A stretch of 64,000 nt of DNA from Asterella californica (GCA_036924285.1 JAYKYS010000019.1:248001-312000), one strand, 5' to 3'; shown: positions 21,701 through 35,156, numbered from the stretch's first letter. The notes: generated by a model not told the origin, from the sequence alone. Numbers and translations are program-made.

Positions 21701-24700
21701 TATTAGATTACTTAAGTTAGGATCTCAAGTTAAGTAATGCTTGTAGAGGATCTAACATTAACTGTTTTGTTTATCAAAACTTTATTTGTTATAGTTACTT
21801 AAAACTCTTGTATTTCATTATTACGTTAGAGGTTATGTGTTTATAATTTCCATCTTCTAGTGGTATTCACGTTTATCTTTAATTTGGATAGGTGTGTTTT
21901 ACACCTCTACTAAAGGGCAAAGGTCAGTGATGCTAACACCAAAGCAAATCATATATGAAAAGTTCTTCGTCTTATTTGACTTTAGGTTCGAGTGACCATT
22001 TCAGCATAGGTTTGATATTATCTCACTTTTTATATCATAAAAGCAGTTTTTCATCTGAATTGTGAGACATTCTAAGGCCCAATTCTGACTTGAGAAAGTG
22101 AAAACGTTCACATGTTCTGTTCATAACTACAAATACTGCAAACTTTAGGAAAAAATCATTTTTACTCTTTCTTTTTCCGCCATATATCGACTAATAAAAC
22201 AAGTAGCTGATTACAATCCTTGTTGAACAAGTCTTATACGATCTCTTGAGGTGGGATAAAGTCTATGGATCACTACAAATATGTGTAAGAACCACGTGCA
22301 AATCAGATATTAATTAACCTTAATTATAGGTATGGTTTTCTTCCTTTTTATCTGTTTGATTTTAAAATACTACAATATACTAAGTAGAGTAATACTAGTT
22401 ATAAGTAATAAAAATATCGAAAAAATATAAATTATTCTCCTTTTATTTAAATATAAATAAATATTTAATCGAACTATTTTAGAATAATAATTTCTTACTT
22501 GCACTTGGCTACAATATACCACATCAGTGGCTTCAGAAATAATAAAATGGTCCAAGTCTCATTCCACCTTAGTATCATGTAAGATAGGTTTGGGTTGCTA
22601 AATAGTCCTGAGTTTTATGTTAAGTAAAACTGGACCAAAATAATACATGCGTCCAACATATACCTTCTTTCCTATTAATTATGTAAGACCCCCTAAAGCA
22701 TCCACGCATAATACTGCATGTTCATCTAGGTTAATATTATTGTCTCTTTGTAAGGGAGTTGGGAGATTACTTTGTCTTTAATACAATAAAAAATGTGTAG
22801 ATAGTTGAAATGATTTATTTCTCTATGTTCCTCTTATTAATCTTTAATTTTTCTGTGTTACCTCTTGATCTTTCTTATGATGAAACCTTATTAAAGCATT
22901 AAACGCATGATTATTTATTCACATTATAAACGGTTTGCTATATTATATATTCCTTTCTTTCGTGTTCGTATAGTTTGCATCCTTAAGGATTTGTAGAATT
23001 AAAGTCATTGCCAAGCAGAACTCACATCAGACCAATATCACATTTAAATTTTGATATTAATTTTTCGACTTTCTGTCTATTCTTTTCTAAATAAATGATA
23101 TTTGGGATGCATATTCACTTGCTCTTTTGTTTCTATTGATGATGAAAGTAACAAAACTACGTTCAACTTACAATTTGCTATATCTTTTTCCATAGTTCTC
23201 ATAGTATTCAACTGAACATTCATATCATACAACACATCGCCAATTATCTTGTGGAGAATGTAATCTTTTGTATGTCCATTATCGCTTCTAAATAAATTGC
23301 TACCTCGCCTGATATACTCCATTTATCATTTTTCTTCGTTTTTTTATCCCTTATACTTTACTTATTGATATACAATACTCGTAAATTGTTTCTGTCAATT
23401 TTACCCATAACTCTATTCAGCTCGATCGAGACTACGGTGTTATGCAGTATAGAACTCTGAACTTGATTCAGACTGAAACGGGACAGAAGTCAGTACTTAG
23501 AAGAATTCGATAAGAAACAGAAAGATGAGTGTACTATACGGAAACCTTAGTTCACTTACATGATTTTGACAGAAGGGTCAGGAAATAAATTAAACCCTTG
23601 CATAATTACCTCCTCCATTTTCTTACGGAGTTGAATATAGATTGCATGGGTGACTGCTGATATCCTTTGATCAAGTAAAAGAGAATGAAAGAACGAGGTC
23701 GGTGACTGACAGTTTCTTGCTTGAATGGTAGAAGGAGATTAAAGTGCAGTCTACGCCTCCAGGACTAGATAGTGGAGATGTGAGGTAAGAACTGAGCTTA
23801 CGTGCCTTCTTTCACTGTCCAAAAAAGAGACAAACGGTACACTTGCAGGTTATGTAAACATGAGCTTTTTTGGTCAAGAGAACATATTGAAATATTCTCC
23901 ACCGAAGGAGATTGAACTTTTCAAGGCATAATTGCTTGTTCAATTATTTTCTATTCAGGTTGATTTATTGCGGTTGACGCTATATCTCAAACAATCGAGT
24001 ACAATCGAGTCAAAAGAGTGAATGCTCATTCTTTCTGTATCCTACATCGTGATACTAAAAAGTGGAAAAGTATGTAGTTGGCTATACAGCGCGTGTGACC
24101 TCCAGCTAGCTTGGAGGTTTCATGCCCCAAGTCTCTAAACTAGAAGGAACTGGAGTTAGTAGGTAAGTATCGATACACGTTGAAGATGTAATCGTGGTCA
24201 TATACAGCTTGTCGGTAATCGTGAAAGGTTAATGCAATGTTAAACCACAGCAGTCGCTAAGTAGTTTTAGAGATCTCTAACTCTGATCGATAATGATGTG
24301 GCTCTCACCGTCATTGCCTCTTATTCGTATTACTTCAATTTTTATCGCTAGATGGTGAGCTTAGTATCAAAGAGCATCTTTTCATAGTTACATTTTGGAT
24401 CTTCGATGACTTCATTTGAGTTGAGATGGTCCGGATCTATGGATAAATGTAATACTTGGACCCTAGAAATATATTGATTTTCGGAAGCAAGAAGAACTCT
24501 ATACATCTATGATAAGGACATCTCACCTTGAAGTCTCGAAAGAACTCTTTAAGTCTAGACAAAGCTACAAAGACATACAGAGACAATGTATCATATAATT
24601 GTAAAAGATCATGAGATACAGTTTCAGCCACAACTAGAATGGGGGTGCACGTACGGAGTCTTATGAGTCCATAACAACTATAGTCGGTGCAGTTTCCATA

Positions 24701-24900
24701 CTAATAACTACGAGAGACTCCCGTATGAGGACTTGTGAGTAATGAAGTGGAAAATTGTCGGATATGCTCCCGGTCCTAAGAGTCTCATCAGCTGTACATA
24801 CCTAACAAGTAAGGACTCCGAGACTCTCATTTTTCCTCTCGAGACCTATGGACATCCTCTAGGTAAGTGTCGATCTCAAGTCACCTAGGATGCACTCTAG
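21700..24900. other. AT-rich spacer, no gene recognised
   Basis: Strongly AT-rich sequence with no frame above about 80 codons. A half-unit of the dispersed hairpin family lies at 23585-23640. Otherwise I see nothing that supports a gene. Confidence 0.45.
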
Positions 24901-24915
24901 GAGGCATCTAGAAAT

Positions 24916-25160
24916 AACTACAAAATAAAAGTAAAAAGAAGTTAACTTATTAGCTTAAAGGTCCACACGTACATCTAAATGGTAACCAACCTTTTCAAGG
25001 CATGATCAATCAGTGGATAGAAAAATTGATGTATAAAAAATAGTCAAAACTACAAAAAAAAGTAAAAAAAGTAAACTTATTAATCTAAAGGTTCACACGT
25101 ACATCTAAATCATAACCAACCATTTCAAGGCATGATTAATCAGTGGATAGAAAAATATGA
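24916..25160 (+). repeat. Two-copy tandem repeat, about 120-130 bp unit
   Basis: The blocks at about 24916-25030 and 25045-25160 share ACTACAAAA, CTTATTA, TCTAAAGGTYCACACGTACATCTAAAT (split by a few changes), ATAACCAACC, TTTCAAGGCATGAT and AATCAGTGGATAGAAAAAT in the same order. The duplication is recent enough to be read by eye. Confidence 0.85.
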
Positions 25161-25223
25161 TAAATCAGATATAAAGAAAAAAAACAAACTATTCTTGCAA
25201 ATAAAAGAATCTAAAATCCAACT

Positions 25224-25577
25224 GTGGAAAAGATGAAAACAAAAAGAACAAGTGTCACATGTAACAGATCAGAACTCCAAGTACATAAGGAAAAGTTGGA
25301 GGTCCAAAATATCAAAGTGCACTATAACTCAAAATGGAGAAAAAAATTTCAGCTGCAAGGGAAAAAGTTCACACTGAACATTCCCGACTCTCCTCTGCGA
25401 GACATGAAGGACCCTCATCAGCAAATGGTGAGAGAAAAGAGGTTGAGCTCGAATACGGATGGTCCTTCTGACAAAGGGAAAACCCCCTCTTGTCAGAAGT
25501 TGTTGGCGCCTTGCGTAGGAAGGAGGCAGGAGCTTCCTTGGGAAGTTTATTGTCTGCTATCTATTCCGGCAGTATGA
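25224..25577 (+). CDS. Unrecognised 117-codon open frame
   Basis: The frame starts with ATG at 25224 and ends at 25577. The product is basic, with many Lys and Arg in its first half and no recognisable domain, signal or membrane segment. A 10-bp perfect inverted repeat lies inside it (25465-25474 with 25490-25499), which is unusual for a conserved coding region. It has no detectable partner gene nearby. I consider it more likely to be a chance frame inside a repeat than a gene. Confidence 0.15.
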   Translation: MEKMKTKRTSVTCNRSELQVHKEKLEVQNIKVHYNSKWRKKFQLQGKKFTLNIPDSPLRDMKDPHQQMVREKRLSSNTDGPSDKGKTPSCQKLLAPCVGRRQELPWEVYCLLSIPAV

Positions 25578-25579
25578 AT

Positions 25580-28500
25580 CCATTTCAGGTTGCCTGAAAT
25601 CATTTTCTATAGCTTTTGCATGTCTGACGACCGATCTCACGCACATGCGCAATGTGGAAAATATTGATTCTTCTTGATTCTTGTCTCTTTGTTCCTGGTT
25701 ACAATATCACAGATTACTTGGTTTCAAGAACAATTTGAATTTCAGATATTGAAATATTTCATCCATCAGACGTGATCATTGAAGTTTGGATGTCCTAGTC
25801 ATCAAACTTACGAATGAAAATCTTACGAGATGTAATTATAGAATGGTGTCTTTGACGTTATCCATCGTCTTTAGCATGCTGTATTGAGTGCGAGATTTGG
25901 CTACACTCAACTAGATAATGTTCTCCGAGTGGTGGGATTAGCTTCTTGCTCCTAGACCCATTTTTTGGACTTGCAAAGTGAGAAGATCCGTCCCGTTGGT
26001 TGGATCCAAGTCGCAATGGAGAGATGGGCCATCCAGAAAGAGGATGTTCAAACCCGTGCCTTAGCGCATATCTTTCCTGACTTGAATGAAGCTCCAGTTG
26101 GAGATCAGTTTACACATGCTAGTTGTACATGACTTGTACGGGCTAAATTATGAATTAAGTTCAGTGGAAACTTGAAAGAGGAAAGAGGAATCTTTTGAAT
26201 TAAAAGGGATTGGCTTAAACCGGAGAAGTCTGTTAACGGAAAAATTTAAAATTAAAGATATAGTAATAAACATAAAAGTGAAACAAACGGTTTAATTTAT
26301 TTATTGTTCTGAAAATAGCATAAAAGAAAATAAGCAATAACAATAATTTATTCACCCTAAGTTGTAGCAGTTAATAATAAGATACGTTTAATTTACTCCC
26401 TCTGAAAAGCACGGAAAAAAATCAAACTTAATTAATATCGTGAGGAGGAGGAAACCATCATGGAAAATTAAACCATCGACCTCCACGAAAAATAATTATA
26501 ATTAAATCGTACTTTGCATTGAAATTCCAGGAAATAAATATCAGGAGCCGTCGCAACATGAAAGCATCGCTCTATCGGGAGCCGTAGGACACAATCGGGA
26601 ATGAATTTTCTATCGGGCTCCACGAAAATAGTTACATGGGGTCTTAAATTAAGGATTAAAGGCCCCTGAAATAAATCGTTATTTGCGTTTTTTCAAAGGA
26701 ATGGGATATCAGGAGCCGTAGCAACATTAACAAATCATTAATATCGGGAGGAGAGGACCAATTGCTCGACACCTTTAATAAAGAATTAAGTTAGTAATAA
26801 GGAAATATTTAAGAGTAGAAGCGATAGTGATAATTTGTTCCTCTTAATGTAGCGGAAGTGTTTAAGAAGGAAGGAAAAAGGAAGAAGGGAATATGTAAGT
26901 AAAATTTCTATACTAAATATTTTAAATAGTAAATTTTACTAGAACTGGAAATACGAGATAATCCATAAGAAAAACAAACACAAATACGTTTATAATAATA
27001 AAATAAAAATACTATTTTAGATAATTTTTTATTTTTTTATTTTCTTAATATAAAATTAAATAATAAATTACCCTTGCATATTTACCTCCTTCGTCAGAAA
27101 AAGGAAGAATGTGAATAAGCATCCCATATGCGCAGACCCAACTGACCGTGGAGGAAAAAACAATGAAACTGTTTTTTTATTACGCCATTGGATGAAGCTC
27201 CTGTAGACTAAGTAGATGTGTTCTCGCCACGGATGTCTAAATTAATACTTTACGATTATCTCAGCATATATGGAATTTCTTGTTTCTCGGATCTACAGCT
27301 CCAAGAAGTTTTCTTCTCTTATACCAAGAAAAGTATTTACGTAACAGAGAAATCTTATGATAAGTTATAAATAAAAGTAAAATTTATATATAACTATTAT
27401 TTGTTAATGATACCAGAATTACAGAAACATCCGGAGTGAATTCATAAGTGCAGGATAGAGAAACACGCTTCCAAAAATATGTATTCAATCACTTGGTGAC
27501 TGAGCAAATTAATATAGTCTGTACATTAATTACATTAATACACTTACTTTGCATGAACGTATTTTTCCTCTTCGGGACCACTTAACTAAAACTCAAAGTG
27601 AATATATTTTCTATAGACAGATCTGTTAAATATTTGTGATAAATATTTGAAGACTTCTCTTAATACATAAAAAACACTATTTTTTATAAACACCTAAGTT
27701 AACACAGTGAGAATTATGCTGGTTAACAGGTTCTATGTCCATATTTCGAACCGGGGAGATTACACTTTGTCAAGAAAATTCAAAGAAATATACAAGGAAG
27801 TCGATGATACAACATCCACAAGATTCGATGGCCATAGAAATCTTATTTTGCGGTCCACACTGCAGTACTCCGTCGTATTACAGAATACCATTAAAAAAAC
27901 TACCAAAAACTACAAATTTCACAAAACCCAAATCCAACAGAATGAGAAAATAAAAACATCATTGAGGAAAGAGAGCCATCTCGCACAGAACAGGTGGATA
28001 AACAACAAATATGGATATGCTATTCAATCATCATCTCGCTACTTACATGAATATGTAAAGAAGACGTCTTTTTGCCTCATACAAGCATGCATATTCACCT
28101 CTTCGAAGAGGGTATAATACATGCTCAGTTTATTACCAAACTCTTCTATTTGGAAGGGTTAGGTAATAAACTAATGACTAATTATATGTTTGCATTCGAT
28201 TATGGATCTGTTTTTATACTGTGAAGAATTAAACTCTCACATCTTTCACTTATAAGTTTTATGACTCCAGGTGCCAAGTGTAACCTAGGAGTCTTTGGAC
28301 CTGAGACACCAACGATAATCAAGTTTTCGGTCTATTAAACGTGGAGTGCGTGGACTAGACTTCACCAATGCAATATGGGGACTCTGTCATATTTTCTATT
28401 TATAAATATTTATAATAGGTAAGTTAACTATAGTTTACTTTATGTTACGATTCCATCTTATGAAAATATTTTGGCTGCAGTCTACGGTGTAGTCAAAATA

Positions 28501-28970
28501 GAAATGAAGTAACATGAAGTATTTACCTATTATTTACTTATATTCTGAAACCAGCAATCATATCTGCACCAATCGTGTGTGAATTTTTTTTTCACTACGT
28601 CGCTGTTTGTCTTCTTCTTTGTTCGGGCTAGAAGTGTATGGAGGAGGCATACAGATATTTAATTTAACACTTAATTCTTCCCTCAAGAAGGGTTAAGTAT
28701 TATATTAAACTCTGTGTATTTGGAAGTATAAACGAGTATAGCTTTCCGGTCTTGTACCTTCCGAAGCGCGGCAGCCAAGACTTATGGTTTATCTCTTATT
28801 CTCTTCGTATTTCTAGGCATGGACTAACAAATAACTTTTATAAAATATTTTGATTTTATATTTACTTAAATATATATTTTTAAAATAATATATAAATTTT
28901 TCTTAATAACAATAAGAAAACAAAAATTCTTAAAAATTTTTCTAACACACAAAGTAAAAAAAAGTTATGA
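25580..28970. other. AT-rich spacer with short repeats
   Basis: No gene is supported. At 26540-26760 a short phrase of the type ATCAGGAGCCGT..CAACAT or ATCGGGAGCCGT recurs three times with altered spacing, alternating with CTCCACGAAAATA-type phrases at 26480-26500 and 26619-26632. Two or three copies of the paired-hairpin family lie at 27045-27125, 28085-28171 and 28640-28710. A plus-strand frame of 136 codons at 27707-28117 is not recognised. Confidence 0.4.
28085..28171. repeat. Paired-hairpin repeat, reverse orientation
   Basis: Here the order is hairpin 2 (28085-28124, with GCATATTCACCTCTT in one arm) followed by hairpin 1 (28127-28146 paired with 28152-28171, arms AGTTTATTACC and GGTAATAAACT), as expected of a unit inserted in the opposite direction. 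Confidence 0.7.
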
Positions 28971-30010
28971 TGGTACAAAAACCAACCCCCAACGCCCCGC
29001 TCACAGCTGCTTACCTATCCACCACTTGTATTTTTGACTCTGCGAAATATCTACTTTTCCGCTCCGCTCTTTTTTCAAACGTCCGCTTTGGATGTATATT
29101 ATTCGCCTAGAGTTGAGAAGGGTGGCGAGATAAGATACACGACCGCTTTTCGCCTCAAGTTTTCGCCTCAAGTTGGAGCTGGACGCCCGTGACTCGTCAC
29201 GTCAGACTCCGAGGCTGAGACTCTGAGTCGCGCCCGAAGTGAGAGAAGCGGCGAGCAGAACGTGTTTACGGAAGCCTCAGTCAGAGAAACACGCGACCCA
29301 ATGATATAGCAAACGGATGGCAAGACCCCATCAAGCCTCAGTCCAGGAAGCCTTCTTTTTCTGCATAGCTAATAATTCGCTAGTCTTGATCTAGCCTTCT
29401 AGCAGAAGCGGCGAGTCGCCGGCGACTAGACCCAGTGAAGAAAAAGAAAGGCAGAAAAGACAAAAACATAGCAACACCACGAGTGTTCCATATACGGTTA
29501 TTCGACCCTAATGTTTCTGTCTTTTCTGATTTTCACGTCATTGCTTGTGATGAATCAATCAGACGGAAGCTTTTTCCGACTAGGTAGCCACATGATTCCC
29601 TGGACGTGCGTGGCGTGGCACCACTTGGCATGCCTTTCGTGGACGTGCTGACCTTGTGCTCTAATCTAATCCACCATGCAAGAAGTTGGTTGGATGACCA
29701 AGTGTGTTCCCGGAGCTTGCTGTTTGAACGAATTGAAAGTCGGACTTATCTGAAGCTCCGATTGTTTGAAGCAACGACTTTTTCGATCCGGGCTTATGTA
29801 TGAACGTGTCACCTTGGGGACATTCCACTTTCACCGATAAGGCAAGTGGTCGTTAACTTTGGATCCGGACCACTCGAAACCCTCCACGTCTTTCTTGTGA
29901 TTCTTAGTGTACTCGGACTGGACGACAGCCGCGTCCAGCAGCTACCGGTAGCCTTGCTGGTGTGCAAAGTGAACTTTCACCCCGTCCCTACACTCACAGA
30001 ATACTACCGG
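28970..30010. other. GC-richer island, no gene recognised
   Basis: This kilobase stands out from its AT-rich surroundings. The segment at 29283-29350 resembles 33180-33245: both contain ACGCGMGAC.CAATGA, then a CAAMTGATGG-type word, then AAGACCCC and CAGGAAG. A 65-codon frame at 29606-29803 is not recognised. It is possibly a transposon remnant or the upstream region of a lost gene. Confidence 0.35.
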
Positions 30011-31904
30011 AATCCATAGCGTAACAGAGATAACAGACATTTACTCTACCGTATCGCATATGTAATTTTTCGGATTTGATTACACCCCTTTTAACTTTGC
30101 ATTACTTTAATTCACTCTTGAAATGTTACCGTAGATAAAAATATCACATCATCAGAATGTGAGAAATGCATGTTAGCTGTAAATTATATATTTACACGTA
30201 AAGCTTAATTTAAATATATTTACAATATATTATTATTATTATTAAATAAATAAATAAATTTAATGCAGTGCTTTTATATAACAGTAAACCTGTTGAATTT
30301 GCTGGTGTCAGTTAAAGGTGCGGTCAATTAACACAATGTTAAGAGAGATAAGGTCAAGGCCGACAATAGTGTTAAGGTTGAGGTCAAGTAAATCACACAT
30401 GGGTCAAAGGCGCAAAGGAGAATATAGTAGAAGGTAACATATATATTTATAATTCTTGTTGTTATTTTATTAAGGTCACTCAAACCTTGGCTGTAAAGGA
30501 TTTCTATAATTCTCGTAAAACTTCATACCAAATTTTGTTGTAAATTTAAATCACTGTTAAATGAGTTTTCCTGTGCACTATTGAAAATAATTAAACTGGA
30601 TACTACACAACATACGTTATGCAATCCTTGACGAATCCTGTCATTTTGGACTTACTTCTTCATCTGAATCTTATAACTTTTACCACTACTAAGGAAGTTT
30701 GGCACTAGTAGGGGATGTCAAAGTTAAGAGAGAAGTCATTAGTAAGAAAACCAAGTTCTATCGTGTTCAAGTACCGGTGAACTTTGTTTCTTATCTTTTG
30801 ACTGGACGTGACTTTTGTAGCGAAGCAGAATACAAAGGAAAATGATTCAAGGTTGAAATGGAAAACCGCCACGTCTTCGCTCGCAACTGCCTCAGGAGGT
30901 AGCCTTTCGAATTGTGATCGTCACCAAATGTATCGCCACGACTTCGAAATCTTTATGGAATATTTCGACTTTGACACCCTTATTGTATTAATATTATCTT
31001 AGTGCATCTCAGATTTCACACAATTAGACGTTGTCGTCACTCTTGTAATGGATTTTATGAGGTTTTTGAGGTAAACTGAACGGGTCAGAGTTTTTAGGAA
31101 TAGCCGTAAACAATATGTTGTTGTAAGTCTCCTTTTCTCAAGATGGAAAAGTGCTGCAACCTTAATTTATTATTTAATCTTTCCTACTAGAAGGGTTAGT
31201 ATCAGAAGGGTTAGGTAATAGATCAATGTATTTAGTGTCGCATCTTCTCACATTTGTACTCTTTGAAACGCAAAATCTCGCATTCTATTTATGAGTTTTC
31301 TAATAACGATTTCAACGTTCTTGGAATAACTAACAACTAAAATTTAAGTATTATTTTAATTTTGATTTCACTTAATCTAAATATTTATATAACATTTATA
31401 TCATTTCTGATATCTCAAAAAGAGCAAAAAGTCCAAAAGTTTGATTTAACATGGTTATTCTCGTGACCGTTTGAAATTTTCCTACAAGCTCTGACAATAT
31501 TTAACACTATAGACTATGGGTTTAAACGAATGCTCGTCGAGATTCTACTTCTGTGTTCTGATTATGTTTCTGAATTTCTGGAATTGAGTGAAACTTGATG
31601 AAAACTTGCCAAACAAAATATACCATGTAAATATAGTATATTATTTGATAAAAAATATACTTGTTGATTTATTTTCTAGTCTATCAGAATTTACCATTAT
31701 CTAGTCAAATTCTTCCGAAGCACTGGTTTAAAACCTTAATCCCGTTCTGAGTTTTACTGGGTGAGGTTCGGGACTTTTACGAGGTCGAGGAGACGGAGAG
31801 CGCAATAAGAAATCAACTGAAGAACCAGAAAGATGTAACAGAAGGAGCCTCCTCAAACGTGAATAATATGCATGCTCGATGAACTTCTGGTGAATTTTTG
31901 TTTC

Positions 31905-32312
31905 GTTAATGATATCGGAAACATATAGGTGTTAAAATAAAATTTATATATTAAGTAAATAGAAATAATCATGTTTAGAAACAAAGACAAACCAGGATAT
32001 ACACCATAAGGTATGATTACACAGCCGTGCTGCAAAAGGTACAAGTCTAGGAACCTGAAGCTGGTTGTACACTAATTCAGGGGAAGTTTTGCTCCTTTAA
32101 TAATATTTGAAAACTTGTAAGTGTTAAAATATAATTTATATATTAAGTAAATAGAAAAATATTTTGTAAATATTAATTATTAACTCATGCCTGAAAACAC
32201 ATACAGACCAAGATATAAACCATAAGATATAAACCATAAGGCATGAATACACAACAACGCTAACATAGATACAAGTCAAAGGATCTGAAACGGTTTGTAC
32301 ATTAATTCACAG
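31905..32312 (+). repeat. Two-copy tandem duplication, about 200-bp unit
   Basis: The blocks at about 31905-32095 and 32100-32312 share GTGTTAAAATA, AATTTATATATTAAGTAAAT, ACCATAAGGYATGA, ATACAAGTC-type and TTGTACAYTAATTCA phrases in the same order. The second copy carries an additional small duplication of ATATAAACCATAAG. Weaker similarity to 27380-27540 suggests a dispersed parent. Confidence 0.8.
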
Positions 32313-32316
32313 TGAA

Positions 32317-32419
32317 TTTAATTTAGTACCTAATCCTTCCTTTCGAAAAAATTAGATACTAAATTAAACCCTTGCATATTTTCCTCCTCCATCAAGAGAT
32401 GGAGGAGATGAATATGCAG
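32317..32419. repeat. Best copy of a dispersed paired-hairpin repeat
   Basis: Hairpin 1 pairs 32317-32334 with 32351-32368 (18-bp arms, one mismatch), with a CCTTCC-type loop. Hairpin 2 directly follows and pairs 32372-32393 with 32398-32419, with arms containing TTGCATATT and CCTCCTCCATC and a few mismatches. The two adjacent hairpins form the repeating unit. Other, partly decayed copies are at 23585-23640, 27045-27125, 28085-28171 (reverse order), 28640-28710 (reverse order), 31160-31225 and 35157-35238. Confidence 0.8.
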
Positions 32420-33560
32420 CACTGCTGAACATATGCCTGCCGTGAGAATTATTGAAGAACTAATACAGTTAAACTTCGTTATAGTCATGCACTTGGTGAC
32501 CTTGTATTTTGTGATTATAACATTTTATGATTGCAAAATTATAATCACATTATGGAACGGAAGGTGTATAATGTAATTTTATTTATTTCAATCAAAAATA
32601 ATTACAAAAATATAGTTAAGATAAAAAATATATACAATGTCAACCTTGTCTAGTGTTTACTATAAACAATAGATAACCATGTCTCACGAACAAAAACAGG
32701 GAAAAATAGAGAATGAAACTGTTAAAAGTTAATTCGTTATGATCATATGTCTTGTATTACTTTTTAGGAAAATGTGCTTATATACTGTGTTATAATGACT
32801 AAAATGAAATACATTTACAAAGAAATGATCCGTCTCCTCTAAAAATGTGACTATAACGTAATTGTTACTATACCGGGTGTGACTGTAACGACGTTCACCG
32901 TAACAGTTCTTATACTTCTATACTTTTATGAATGTAACAGTTGGTAACAGTTAGAGAATCCAGATAAAGGGCAGCTACAAGAGCGTAGTGAGGAATACAC
33001 AAAGCGGAAAATGATTGTATTTGTAGGCCGGTAGTGGACCCGTTCGCTTGGGCTCCGAGTGCCATCTGATTGCAAGTCGTGGAATCATGTTCTCGCGCCT
33101 TCTTTTTCTCAAGATGAAATGGGAGAGGAGAAATTAATAAAGTAGAAAAAGAGAAAGAAAGATGTAAAAGTAAAACGAAACGCGCGACGCAATGAGTAGC
33201 CAACTGATGGAAAGACCCCGCCAGAAGAATATGCGTCAGGAAGGGAGTTCACAGTCCGTGATTCACGCGCGGAGAAGCGAGCAGTCCGTCATGCCATGCA
33301 TGCTCGACAAGTCGTCGTACGTACTTCCTTTCTCTTGTCTTGTAGCTTCTTGTCCGTCAGTCTGCCGTAGGAGGGACTTTCCGCATACGACGCCTTTTCT
33401 TTTCTGTCCATGATGCATATAATCAAGTGTCGTCGACTCTTTCATTTTACTCTTTTACATATACTTTTATGAGTTATATTCATCGTAGAATATTTTATTA
33501 TTACACTTATTACACCACCCTTGTAGCAGCTGTAGGACCCCGCTCGTGATAACCTATGAA

Positions 33561-33636
33561 GTCAAAGTTCGACCGTTGAATTGTACTTCATAGTTCGTCA
33601 AAGTTCGACCGTTGAATTTACAATTCAACGGTCGAA
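33561..33636. repeat. 22-bp direct repeat overlapping a perfect 15-bp hairpin
   Basis: The 22-mer beginning GTCAAAGTTCGACC is present exactly at 33561-33582 and 33597-33618. The second copy forms a perfect 15-bp stem (33604-33618 with 33622-33636) with a three-base loop. Confidence 0.9.
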
Positions 33637-33663
33637 TGAGGATTCATGCAAACTTCTGTTCTA

Positions 33664-33810
33664 GTCGGGTCGAACCCTGGGGTCGAGTCCTCCTGGCGGG
33701 GGGACTCATGCTGTGCAAGGGCAGCAGCATACGGCTGCAGAAAGCCCCACAGCGAAAAGAGGCCTAAAAAAAAACAAAAAAAAAAAAAAAAAAACGTCGG
33801 GTCGAACCCT
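33664..33810 (+). mobile_element. Short poly(A)-tailed retroposon (SINE-like) with 15-bp target duplications
   Basis: GTCGGGTCGAACCCT occurs at 33664-33678 and again at 33796-33810. Between the copies lies a GC-rich body of about 87 bp that ends in an almost pure A tract (33766-33794). Identical direct repeats plus a terminal A tail are the signature of target-primed retroposition by LINE machinery. The body starts with GGGTCGAGTCC, close to a pol III B box, so a truncated tRNA-derived SINE is the likely identity, though no A box is evident. The intact 15-bp repeats and long A tail suggest a fairly young insertion. Confidence 0.8.
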
Positions 33811-35156
33811 AGACATGGACTTGCCATGCTCAGGGTTAAGTTAAACCACAAGTACCGCTATATTAGCGGTGGGATACTCACCGCTAGTCATTTTTAATTT
33901 TTGCTAAGTAAGTTCGGCACGGGCGGGGCCCTGAGAGATTTGCGCGACGCAGTTATCATCGCAGTACGGGATGAAACTTTGTGATCTTAGTAGCAAAATG
34001 AGCAGAAGAGAAAGAGCTTCAAAATGAGCTCATGATGAGTTCAGGAGGAATACAGCCGGCTTCAAAATTATCAAGTGAATCCCGGGTCACTGAGAACCAC
34101 AGAAGTAGAATATTTTGAATTTTGAATTTTGAAATGTTCTACCCAGCATGTTTTGTTATAATCACTTACCCTCGCGTTATCATGAACCAGTGAGGTGTTT
34201 TGAGACAGAGAGTCCAACTGGGGCCTTGGTCTCTCGCACTCTGACTGAGAAGTACAGTGAAAAATGACCCGCCGCGTGCGAAGTCAAGCCTTTTATACCA
34301 CTACTAGTGGTTTAAGTAAAACGTTAACTTTATTCAAATTAATTATACTTTCGTGTATAAAATTAATTATATTATGATTATTTAATTCATCAAACGATGA
34401 GAATTCATGCAGACTTACACGACATCAATTAATATAAATAGAGTTAGTTTTGAATGAAATTATCACGTTCCTCTCACTTATTATGATATTATACTGTGAT
34501 CAATCGAAGACTTGGGGGTCTTTCTCATTTTGCTTTGGTTCCAAAATAATTCAGTTGCAAGTTCGAATATTCGAATCTTGTTGGGTTCCAATGTTGGAAA
34601 ACGGTTGGTTTTAAATGACTCTGTTTCAATTCGGTTCGGGATTTCAGCGGTTCGATTCGGTAGGAAGATAATATTAATAATATAATTTTGATCGAATCTT
34701 TCTTTATTTGGTTAAATCTGCATGGAAGAAGATTAATTTAGTAAGCTTTTTGTGTTAGTCAATCACAGGTGATCGATTCTAAAACGGTTTGATGGTTCGG
34801 TTCTACAATGGTTTGATCTGAAGGTTGGAAACGATTCGGTTTTAAGTATTTGAGTTCAAACCGTTCGTTTTCAGTTCGGTATGGTTCCACTTTGAACGGT
34901 TTGGTTCCAAAACCAACCTGAACCAATAATATGTATTCTCAATCACCTTTGGGTAACTTTTGTTCGGTATTTGTTATCAGGAAAAGATATAATTATTTTA
35001 TAATTATTTTATATTAAATTTTATAAAAACTAAAATTAAAATTAAAGTGTTAAATTATACAGAGAACTGTAAAAAACCCATAAGTGAAATCCATACCAAC
35101 TCATCTCTTTATAAGTTAGGCCAGTTTTCTACTAAAATTATTACTTTAATAAATAA

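Larger units (their letters stand above)
30010..33180. other. AT-rich spacer, no gene recognised
   Basis: AT-rich DNA with scattered repeats only. Two hairpin-family copies (31160-31225, 32317-32419) and a tandem duplication (31905-32312) account for most visible structure. A frame at 30808-31002 has no recognisable content. Confidence 0.45.
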
